Below, piece after piece: positions 1 to 8,465 of a stretch of DNA of 64,000 bases (the stretch's first letter is position 1; every line of letters begins with the position of its first letter). The DNA is from Wyeomyia smithii (Eukaryota; Arthropoda; Insecta; Diptera; Culicidae). The translations under genes were made by a program, and so were the position numbers. The notes under the pieces were generated by a model. It was given only the letters and a program-made list of their open reading frames with translations, was not told where the DNA came from and ran no database searches. The stretch is taken from NCBI RefSeq assembly GCF_029784165.1, contig NC_073695.1, positions 160,075,622 to 160,139,621 on the forward strand. The letters are read 5' to 3'.

Positions 1-501
1 AGATAGCACGTACGCCCTCGAACTGAAAAGAGCATCCAATCGTGCTTTTGCGTTTGAGTATGGGTATATTCCTTCATCCGGCATCCCAGGCTGTGTACTA
101 GTAGCATTAAGTATCTCGAGTAACCTGCTTTGATACGTAGCAAATCGATGCTGGTTGACTCGTCAGTCGCTTGAATTAAGTTCAGAGATGCAATTAAAAC
201 ATTTTTCCAGTGATCATAAGATCTTTTGTTTATTTCCTTATCACCAGTAACTGGAACACATTCAGGAATATTGAGACTGCTCAGCGACATATTACTCATT
301 GTGGCGAGTAAAGTCTCATTCGCGGTACTGTGTTCATTACGCATGGTGCTCGATCTAGCGTCATAGAATTCGTTTCCATTCTGTCTAATCTCAGCCACAA
401 TGCGACTTAGTTCTTCGTTTTCGAAACGAGTTCTCTCTAACCCGGCTTTTACTTCTGACAGCTCGTCTATTAACTTTTCAGTAGTTTTTCGTTTGGTTAC
501 T
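1..501 (-). pseudogene. Exon 2 of Gag-like gene, frameshifted, runs off window
   Basis: Seen: after a polypyrimidine tract and an acceptor (TTCGGCAG|A) the frame continues at 501 with VTKRKTTEKLIDELSEVKAG, a heptad-like coiled coil of about 45 residues. A capsid-like region follows, with motifs such as SYDHWKNVL and DLLRIKA. Near 125-131 the frame slips by one base. The continuing frame carries RLLEIL, PYSNAKARLDALFSSR and runs off the window at base 1. Family knowledge: an LLxIL stretch followed by N-A-x-x-R-L-D-x-x-F-x-S-R resembles LTR-retrotransposon Gag capsid domains of insects. The break may be a real mutation or an assembly error. The neighbouring pol, if any, would lie beyond base 1. 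Confidence 0.5.
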
Positions 502-1277
502 CTGCCGAAAAATTAGAAAGAAAAAAATGCTTCTTACATTTCTATTCTCAGTTGCTGGCAAATAATCATATCCTTACAAAATTATTACACTACACCATTG
601 TCTTTTCGATCAGTGTTCAATACAACAAACTCTGCCGTATTTCATTCGGTGTATTACATACTATCGACCATCGCTTCTCCATTCGAGGTCTACTAACGCT
701 TAACAACCCGCCTTCCAATCGAGTAGCATAATTTATTTATTTATTTTGTATAACAAATAAATAAACAAAAACACCGTCTTTTCTATCGGGGTTCATAGAA
801 ATTTAACCAACGCCTTTTCAATCGAAACTATTGAATGATTAACCACCGCCTTTTTTCAATCGGGGTCATTGAAAATTAACCACCGCTTTTACTATCGGGG
901 TTCATAGAAATTTAACCACCGCCTTTTCAATCGGAGTTATTGAATATTTAACCACCGCCTTTTAAATCGGTGTTATTGAAAATTGACCACCGCCTTTTCT
1001 ATCGGGGTTCATAGAATTTTAACCAACGCCTTTTCAATCGGGGTTATTGAAAATTAACCACCGCCTTTACTATCGGGGTTCATATAAATTTAACCACCGC
1101 CTTTTCAATCGGAGTTATTGAATAATTAACCACCGCCTTTTCAATCGGGGTTATTGAAAATCAACCACCGCCTTTTCTATCGGGGTTTTTTTTTTTAAGA
1201 AATCACCGCCGTCTTTTTCTATCGGGATCTGTTTACAACCCGTATCGTTAACTACACTATCTCTACCAGTTTCTCAC
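502..1277 (-). other. Intron of the Gag-like gene
   Basis: The 776-base interval starts GT and ends AG on the minus strand. It has a strong pyrimidine tract before the acceptor and preserves reading phase (2) across the junction. Most of its middle is a hairpin-rich tandem repeat (separate entry). Splicing is predicted from sequence only. Confidence 0.45.
765..1240. repeat. Tandem repeat of 35-37 bp with covarying hairpins
   Basis: About 12 units of the form AACCACCGCCTTTT, then a short stem-loop, then AATTT. The stem is CAAT/ATTG in some units and CTAT/ATAG in others, with a loop of CGGGGTT type. Both arms change together from unit to unit. Looser relatives extend up to about 600 on the low-coordinate side. 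Confidence 0.8.
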
Positions 1278-1522
1278 CTTAAATGCTTGTCAGAACCGCT
1301 ACCAGCTGCGCCATTGTCGTAAACCGAGGTCGGTAACGGGCTCACGTATTTGCCGGCTTCCTTCGGTTCGACTGAATCGTGTTTCTCCGCCCGCCGCATG
1401 AATCGGTCAATTGCGCTGCGCAATTCGATGCGCTGACGCTGCTCGGCTTCCAAGCTCGACGTCGCTTGTTGCTGCTGTTCGGCTCCCAGGCTCAACGCCG
1501 CTTGCTGCTGTTTGGCTTCCAT
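1278..1522 (-). CDS. Exon 1 of Gag-like spliced gene
   Basis: Seen: an open frame from an ATG at 1522 encodes 81 codons plus two bases. It is rich in Gln, Glu and Ala at the N-terminus, with a likely coiled coil over residues 1-45. The exon appears to end at 1278 with a good donor (TTAAG|GTGAG). The joined codon AG|A continues in phase into the frame at 501, so the intron is in phase and the stop at 1274-1276 lies inside the intron. Inference: with exon 2 this is a retrotransposon Gag-like protein, or a domesticated relative. A polar coiled coil before a capsid-like region is usual for such proteins. No pol gene is visible here because the window ends. A small host coiled-coil gene is the alternative. 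Confidence 0.5.
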
Positions 1523-2264
1523 CCTACGAGTGTCGTCTATAGCGTCAGACTAGTGAATGAGCTCGTTAGTGAAATCCCTGGTTCTTATATAGCAAACGCT
1601 AGAATGCTTCAGCCAATCACAGCCCACGCAGCGAAGGGGAACGGTTGCAAAGGGGAAGCAATTCAAACAGTTGAAAAGAGGAAAACAACTCGAATGGTAC
1701 ATTGAGGAAACTCTTTGTTTGGAGCGCGAATGATTCGGAATAATAATGTTTTCTAACGGAGGGAAAAAGCGCAAAATAAAAACAGTTCAGACATTCTTTC
1801 GGGTAACAACGATATGTTTGAACTGAGAATAGGGCAGAACTGTCACAGAATAATATTACAACACGACTCTCTATTTTTTTTTTAATTTTCATTATTGTAC
1901 CACTTACTTCTCCTACAGTCATTACCACCCTAATGAACGGTATCAGTAGTGAATGCATGTAGCGACAGGCGTAATATGTCCTAAGAAACACGTCCACGCC
2001 ATTGAGAATCGTGTTTAAATGAATTCTCAAAAATGTATATGGTCCTTTCTTGGTTCCTTTTCTCTGCTATTTTTTCTACCCGCAACGCAACGCAAACTAC
2101 CCAAACTGAAGCTCTTTGTTCTCACGCAATGTGTCACAAACAGCAGCACAAAGTGTTGTTCCGTTCACCCTCTCTTAAAATATTTCTCACTTGGTGATAT
2201 CTTTCATAGTCATTTCGTTTTCGTTCTTTCTCTTTGTGCTTGTTGGTATTTTCGGAATCGATGA
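1523..2264. other. No recognisable gene
   Basis: AT-rich sequence. Several short overlapping frames exist, but none has a recognisable domain or a plausible composition. The segment just above 1522 would hold the promoter of the Gag-like gene. No clear TATA box was picked out. Confidence 0.4.
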
Positions 2265-2461
2265 TTCACTGGAGACCTCAAACAACATTGTGAATTCCAA
2301 GATGGCCACTTGCCGGTTTCTGGAAAACAGCCAAAAGTTGCCGAATTCTACCCAATATGGAACTAGAATGATACACAGGAGTTAAAACCGACCACAAACA
2401 CCATTTTGAACTCTAAGATGGCCTCTTCCGGTTTCTAGAAAACAGCCGAGAATGACCAACC
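2265..2461 (-). repeat. Dispersed tandem repeat family ('CCGGAAGT' repeat)
   Basis: Diverged units contain ATGGCCACTTGCCGGTTTCT, then GAAAACAGCC and ACCCAATATGG. The same roughly 130-bp unit recurs at 25770-26005, 34500-35163, 35700-36326, 39295-39480 and 62985-63560. It is non-coding; short open frames in it are shadows. The family name is descriptive only. Confidence 0.7.
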
Positions 2462-2696
2462 AACCTCATTGAATCCAAAAATGGCCGACTTCGAGTCACC
2501 ACTTCGAATTTTCAAAAGCACAAGACCCGGAAATACTCATTGCGTTCCCTATGAAAATTCTATTTTATGATTGCTTCACCACGGCAAACATAAAATAGCA
2601 TTTTCACAGGGAACGCATTAACTATTTCCGAGTCTTGTGCTTTCGAAAATTCGAAGTGGTGACTCGAAGTTGGCCATTTTTGGATTCAATGAGGTT
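2462..2696. mobile_element. Foldback MITE, copy 1
   Basis: The two halves are inverted copies: the left arm starts AACCTCATTGAATCC and the right arm ends GGATTCAATGAGGTT. The arms run about 100 bp each and are over 90% matched by eye. Both arms contain the motif GAATTTTC next to a CACTTCG box. A second copy lies at 17485-17724. No coding capacity. Confidence 0.8.
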
Positions 2697-2805
2697 TCAC
2701 CTTAACTCATATATCAAAGAGCGGATTTTGTTTATTGTGACCATTCGTTTCAGTACTTTAAAAACCAAATCCATGTACGAATGAGCGAAACAAACAGAGA
2801 ACTGT

Positions 2806-2842
2806 TTAACCGTTATGTACTCGGCAGGGTACCCGGGTACCT
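2806..2842 (+). mobile_element. piggyBac-type terminus flanked by TTAA
   Basis: TTAA is followed by CCGTTATGTACTCGGCAGGG and the palindrome GTACCCGGGTAC. The same terminus recurs at 3844-3907 and inverted at 5375-5435, with a diverged version at 2993-3022. TTAA target sites are the hallmark of piggyBac elements. This copy is an isolated end. Confidence 0.55.
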
Positions 2843-3147
2843 TTTCAGACTTTATTGCTTCAAAAACCAAGGATAACGTCAACTTAGACAGCTGAAACTT
2901 ATGGAATGCTCCTAACTAGTGGAAATAAACCATTTTCCATCATTAGTCTGTTTGTAGAAACAAGGAGGGTCGAAGGGGGGGGCTTCGAAATTTTTTACCA
3001 CTTAAGTACTCGGTAGTGTACCCGGGTACTCACAAAATGAACATCCATTTAGAGTCCAACTGATGAGTTGTCCTCAAAATGGTCGCACCGGAGCAGATTT
3101 CCGTGAGGCCCTATATGGCCACCAACATGATTGGATAGAAACCCTAG

Positions 3148-3294
3148 CAATATGCATATGAGCAAGTTATTGGCAAAGAACTCGGATCAACAACTGCAGC
3201 TGATACATCTACCTCGGTCAAACGAGACTCAACTGGAAGAGTCCCACAAGCTGGCGTCTGCAACATTTGCAAAAATTTGGACAATAAACGCAGG
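3148..3294 (+). pseudogene. piggyBac transposase C-terminus, truncated copy
   Basis: Seen: the frame that matches the fuller minus-strand copy at 4681-4905 runs from QYAYEQVIGKELG through VCNICKNLDNKRR and then stops matching at about 3294. Only the first two Cys of the Cys-rich domain remain. It lies just outside the left arm of the large palindrome and is an inverted partial duplicate of the other copy. Non-functional. Confidence 0.65.
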
Positions 3295-3304
3295 TGGTAT
3301 TTAA

Positions 3305-4312
3305 TCCATGAAATTTAAATCCTTCGCAGTGTTTGGTGACGGATGATGACGGATTTTCTGGTGTGCGTACTGTACAAAAACATGAGCCACAGTTCACGGG
3401 CAACCGTGAACCGGTTGGTTGCCGCATTTTATGATTTAAAACTTTTATAATGTTTCGATGAAAAATAAATCTTTGATTTTGATTGTTCTGAATTTATTTT
3501 ATTTATTGAGTCAGATTTACAAAAACCAGAAATCATCAATTTTCCAAATTTAGGCAAACTGGGTAACTTGTACTCATTTTCGTTTATTCCTGTTTTGCAT
3601 AAACAGAGTAGATTCTAATCAGTTTTTGACGTATGACGCCCTTACTCAGAAGTGAGTAACCGTAGAAGTACTCAAATTAGGGTACCTCCACTTTTTTAAA
3701 AAATGGGTCATATCTAACTCACTTTAGAGTAACAAATAATGAGCGTGTAAGTAAATTTCACTCAGTTTTCATATTTTTCTGTTTTACTCACTTTTGGGTA
3801 AGTGTTCATATCATATCAGTTTGATGTGAACGAAAGCTAGACATTAACCGTTATGTACTCGGCAATTTTAACACACGTAAATACTCGGCAGGGTACCCGG
3901 GTACCCACCAAAATGAAATGCTTCTTACTTCTTTAATTCTTGACCGATTTTCAATCTTGGCCCGTCAAAAGATTGGAAAATTTGTCTATTTTTAGTATAT
4001 GGGACCTAAAGAGCCATTGGTTTCCATATGGTTCCTGCAAATCCAGATCTCCGGGGCCAGGTTCAAGATGCGAGACAAATTTTAACAATTGGCAATAAAA
4101 CCAAACAATATTGGTATCGGAATCCATGAAATCACTCCAGAAGTTGACTTTTATAAATGCTGAGTTCATTTTCCGAGTTATCCTTGAAATGACCACTCTG
4201 GAGCAGATTCCTGTGGGGCCCTATATGGCCACCAACATGAGTGGATAAAAACCCTAGTAATATGCATATCAAAATTCTTGAAATCACTCCAGGAATCGAT
4301 TCACATCTATTT
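3305..4312 (+). repeat. Left arm of 2.7-kb palindrome
   Basis: This stretch is the near-identical reverse complement of 5012-5971. Indels include an extra segment of about 35 bp near 3925-3960 in the left arm. The arms include DNA outside the TTAA-flanked ends as well as the element itself, so this is more than a terminal inverted repeat. Confidence 0.85.
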
Positions 4313-5431
4313 AGAGTCCAACTGATGGGTTGTCCTCGAAATGGTCGTACCGGAGCAGATTTCCATGGGGCCCTATATGGCCACCAACATGAGTGGATAG
4401 AAACCCTAGCAATATGTATATCAAAATTCCTGAAATCACTCCAGGAATCTTTTTTGAGTTCATCTGTCAATTTGTCTCCAGAAGGCTATTTCAAAAACTT
4501 ATTCGAAGCTTTTTCAGTTCAGAATGTAATGATAAAGGCTTTATATTTTTATTTAGAGTTTTCTGGCCCATTGCAAATCGTTTATTATTTTAAGTTTTTG
4601 CACGAATAACAAGTCGTTTTAAGTCTGAAACATAACAAATATAAAAAAAACTTAGTAATATGAATAAAAAAATAGCAAAATTAGCAATCGTTGCAAATGT
4701 CCTTGCTGTGCTCGTTGCATATTGGCTTGCAGCATGCTGTACACGTCTTCCTTGTCTTCCTGCGTTTATTGTCCAAATTTTTGCAAATGTTGCAGACGCC
4801 AGCTTGTGGGACTCTTCCAGTTGAGTCTCGTTTGACCGAGGTAGATGTATCAGCTGCAGTTGTTGATCCGAGTTCTTTGCCAATAACTTGCTCATATGCA
4901 TATTGCTAGGGTTTCTATCCAATCATGTTGGTGGCCATACAGGGCCTCACGGAAATCTGCTCCGGTGCGACCATTTTGAGGACAACTCATCAGTTGGACT
5001 CTAAATAGATGTAAATCGATTCCTGGAGTGATTTCAAGAATTTTGATATGCATATTACTAGGGTTTTTATCCACTCATGTTGGTGGCCATATAGGGCCCC
5101 ACAGGAATCTGCTCCAGAGTGGTCATTTCAAGGATAACTCGGAAAACGAACTCAGAATTTATAAAAGTCAACTTCTGGAGTGATTTCATGGATTCCGATA
5201 CCAATATTGTTTGGTTTTATTGCCAATTGTTAAAATTTGTCTCGCATCTTGAACCTGGCCCCGGAGATCTGGATTTGCAGGAACCATATGGGAACCAATG
5301 GCTCTTTAGGTCCCGTTTACTAAAAATAGACAAATTTTCAAATCTTTTGACGGGCCAGCATTTCATTTTGGTGGGTACCCGGGTACCCTGCCGAGTATTT
5401 ACGTGTGTTAAAATTGCCGAGTACATGACGG
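3848..5431. mobile_element. TTAA-flanked palindromic piggyBac-derived element
   Basis: TTAA at 3844-3847 and 5432-5435 flank inverted ends that begin CCGTTATGTACTCGGC and CCGTCATGTACTCGGC. Within each end a second copy of the CTCGGCAGGG box and the palindrome GTACCCGGGTAC follow. The interior holds inverted and direct copies of a unit of about 145 bp (near 4166, 4310, 4905 and 5050) with the phrase TATATGGCCACCAACATGA. It also holds the C-terminal piece of a piggyBac transposase on the minus strand. No full transposase is present, so the element is non-autonomous. Confidence 0.65.
4681..4905 (-). pseudogene. piggyBac transposase C-terminal Cys-rich domain
   Basis: Seen: 74 codons ending in TAA at 4681-4683, reading QYAYEQVIGKELG, then a Ser/Thr-rich linker and a Cys-rich tail. 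The tail has the pattern C-x2-C (VCNICKN), then TCTACCKPIC, NEH and DICNDC. Family knowledge: piggyBac (DDE_Tnp_1_7) transposases end in a cross-brace zinc finger of this CxxC...CxxC...C..H...CxxC form, which binds DNA ends. A stop codon lies immediately upstream in this frame (CCC TAG), so only the domain's tail survives. The downstream AT-rich DNA resembles a 3' end, with AATAAA near 4595. The N-terminal and catalytic domains are absent. Confidence 0.8.
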
Positions 5432-5971
5432 TTAATGTCTAGCTTTCGTTCACATTAAACTGATATGATATGAACACTTACCCAAAAGTGAGTAAAACAG
5501 AAAAATATGAAAACTGAGTGAAATTTACTTACACGCTCATTATTTGTTACTCTAAAGTGAGTTAGATATGACCCATTTTTTAAAAAAGTGGAGGTACCCT
5601 AATTTGAGTACTTCTACGGTTACTCACTTCTGAGTAAGGGCGTCATACGTCAAAAACTGATTAGAATCTACTCTGTTTATGCAAAACAGGAATTAAAGAA
5701 AATGAGTACAAGTTACCCAGTTTGCCTAAATTTGGAAAATTGATGATTTCTGGTTTTTGTAAATCTGACTCAATAAATAAAATAAATTCAGAACAATCAA
5801 AATCATAGATTTATTTTTCATCGAAACATTATAAAAGTTTTAAATCATATAATGCGGCAACCAACCGGTTCGCGGTTGCCCGTGAACTGTGGCTCATGTT
5901 TTTGTACAGTACGCACACCAGAATATCCGTCATCATCCGTCACCAAACACTGCGAAGGATTTAAATTGTAT
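5012..5971 (-). repeat. Right arm of 2.7-kb palindrome
   Basis: Reverse complement of 3305-4312 with scattered differences. The unpaired centre is 4313-5011 and contains the piggyBac tail. The outer edges lie at about 3305 and 5971, where sequence identity stops abruptly. Confidence 0.85.
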
Positions 5972-6509
5972 CGATTGCATGTATTGGGCACTGTACATCG
6001 ATACAAATGTTTCCGTTCATTATCACCTAAGACAAGACGCGACAGCTGGCTTCTTATTTTTCTTTTCGTAACGGCCGTCATCCCCGTCGAAATTTTTTTG
6101 AACGTTCCATACCGTTGATGCCAGAATGATTATTTTAACAACTTTTGCAGGTCAATGAAAATAAAACAAATTAAAATTGCAATATTTAGGCGAATAATAC
6201 TCAATTCTTATTTATTATTTTATGTTCAATAAAGCATACCTCTATTATCAAATTTTTTCTTCCTAAGTTTCTTGGTACCCAAATTTTTTCTTTCTAAGTT
6301 TCTTGGACTTCAACCGAAATAGTAATAAACGATTAATCAATGCATTTTTAAAGTTATAACAGTGAAATACATTACTCGGTAATATCATGTACCTTGCATA
6401 CTTTTGCATCATTATTTATGAACAATTTTAATAGCTAAATTATGACTCTCCAGCATCACTGCTTTACAGTGAAAAGTAACCTCGTTGTATTTTCTACGTG
6501 GGTGCGCCA
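5972..6509. other. No recognisable gene
   Basis: AT-rich sequence after the palindrome. There is a short local duplication (AAATTTTTTCTT, CTAAGTTTCTTGG) near 6250-6310. No conserved frame is recognised. Confidence 0.4.
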
Positions 6510-6645
6510 CAGAAGGCAGAATCACGAAAGGCAGAAGCACGAAAGGCAGAATCATGAAAGGCAGAACTTTATGGCCGTACACACAAGGCAGAATATTTCA
6601 AAAGGCAGAATTTCGAAGGGCACGAAAGGCAGAATCACTGGTAGC
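6510..6645 (+). repeat. Short tandem repeat (AAGGCAGAATCACG)n
   Basis: About nine imperfect copies of a unit of 13-16 bp with core AAGGCAGAA. It is too short and irregular to be coding. Confidence 0.75.
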
Positions 6646-7215
6646 AAAACCTAAATCACGATAGGCAAGTGCGTGATGACAAATTGGTGCGAATCCTGGT
6701 CACGGTATCAAAGCTGCTACTCTACCTTTATTATTTAATATTATTTTGTAACCAGAGAAAATAACTGGTCACAAGCAATGACCAGTTTTGATGGGTGGTG
6801 CAAATCAAGCCTAATTATTAGATCAGAAACGCGCAAACTGGTTTGGCTCAGGTCCTAAAGAATCTCACTGCATCGCGGAGAGTAATTTTTCGATGGTAGG
6901 TATAACTTACACTAGTCTCAACGGCAAGTTGATTATAATTAACATAAAACAATTCATGCGGCGAAGACGCATAAACGAGGGCAAGGAACCGAGGCGGCAC
7001 AAACAACATACAAACAACTGATCTACTGGTTTTCTAGGATTATTCAAACAGGTTTTCTTTCCCTTAGTTAAGTCCGAACGAGCGGTAGCGAGTAAGGACA
7101 GCATACACTTGGACAATAGAGTCGGCCAAAGGCCGCGAGTGTGTATTGTTAAAAAGAAAAAAGTCCATTTTTTGATTCTGCCATTCGTTAGTGGATGAAG
7201 TGGATGAAATACCAC
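6646..7215. other. No recognisable gene
   Basis: Unclassified DNA between two repeats. The stretch 7010-7200 reads into the minisatellite without a gene signature. Confidence 0.35.
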
Positions 7216-7271
<56 letters not shown>

Positions 7272-7806
7272 ACAGACAGCCCCATACAGCCAGACAGCCC
7301 CATACAGCCAGACAGCCCCATACAGCCAGACAGCCCCATACAGCCAGACAGCCCCATACAGCCAGACAGCCCCATACAGCCAGACAGCCCCATACAGCCA
7401 GACAGCCCCATACAGCCAGACAGCCCCATACAGCCAGACAGCCCCATACAGCCAGACAGCCCCATACAGCCAGACAGCCCCATACAGCCAGACAGCCCCA
7501 TACAGCCAGACAGCCCCATACAGCCAGACAGCCCCATACAGCCAGACAGCCCCATACAGCCAGACAGCCCCATACAGCCAGACAGCCCCATACAGCCAGA
7601 CAGCCCCGTACAGCCAGACAGCCCCATACAGCCAGACAGCCCCATACAGCCAGACAGCCCCATACAGCCAGACAGCCCCATACAGCCAGACAGCCCCATA
7701 CAGCCAGCCAGCCAGCCAGACAGCCGGACAGCAAGACAGCCAGCCAGACAGCCAGACAGCCCCATACAGCCAGACAGCCCCATACAGCCATACAGCCAGA
7801 CTGGCT
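7216..7806. repeat. (CAGC)n and 18-bp minisatellite
   Basis: A (CCAG)n tract at about 7216-7269 is followed by about 24 near-perfect copies of CAGCCAGACAGCCCCATA, then degraded copies. Long open frames in all phases (QPDSPI-type repeats and others) arise only from the periodicity. The same array resumes at 11355 beyond R1 element 1, so the element split it. Confidence 0.95.
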
Positions 7807-8465
7807 GGCAGAGCTGCATGCTACCACGGGTCGACGTGTGGCGATCGTCGAGGGCGCACAATACAGGTGTGACCACTGACAGTACCGAACAGTCCCGGAC
7901 CAGCAGCGGGAGGTCGCCTAGGGGTGGTGAGCGTCGGACCAGGGACAGTCGACTCCTCGCAAAAGCCACAATCACCTGGAAGCACCTCTGACGGAGCGAA
8001 TAGAGCCGCTCCCAACACCCAAAAGCACTTACCCGCCCATCGGGACTGATGCCAGTAAGGTCCCGATTATGGCAACTGGCAGCGTAGTGAACGGATATGA
8101 GCTGGATTTCGGAATGGTACCGCATCCTCGGGCTGGCACCTGCATCGAGCTCCCTTAGTAAAGTCGTGTGACAACGGCTTGAAATGGCGAGGTGGTACCC
8201 GGTGCAGGGGTCTCCGTCCCATAAAACCTTGCAGGCCTTCCAGTACGTTCCGAGTCTATTGCCTGGTGGGAATCAGGCAGGAGTAGGATCAGATGGTTGT
8301 TCCTGACTTGCGCCGGTCGGTGGAGTCATAGTTGCCCATAAGGCGCTATGACTGCTTACCCTAGCCATGACCTCACTGCTTCGGCATAGACCACCATGGG
8401 ACCACATAGGCGACTACTCCACCATGGACAAGGATAGCGGCTGGAAGGGGGACCCCTTTAACAAG

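Noticed and set aside
765..1240. CRISPR-like array
   Set aside because: Units are contiguous and self-similar without unique spacers, and the context is eukaryotic.
1617..2030. 137-codon minus frame above the Gag-like gene
   Set aside because: Composition is that of AT-rich noise (Phe/Tyr/Cys/Ser), with no domain and overlapping frames on the other strand.
5845..6081. 78-codon minus frame over the right edge of the palindrome, and its 3218-3427 partner
   Set aside because: No recognisable domain; the left-arm copy differs in the same frame and ends elsewhere, so coding constraint is not supported.
7191..7991. Long open frames in several phases over the minisatellite (QPDSPI and YSQTAP repeats)
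   Set aside because: An 18-bp period keeps frames open by arithmetic; both strands are open and there is no start context or conserved domain.
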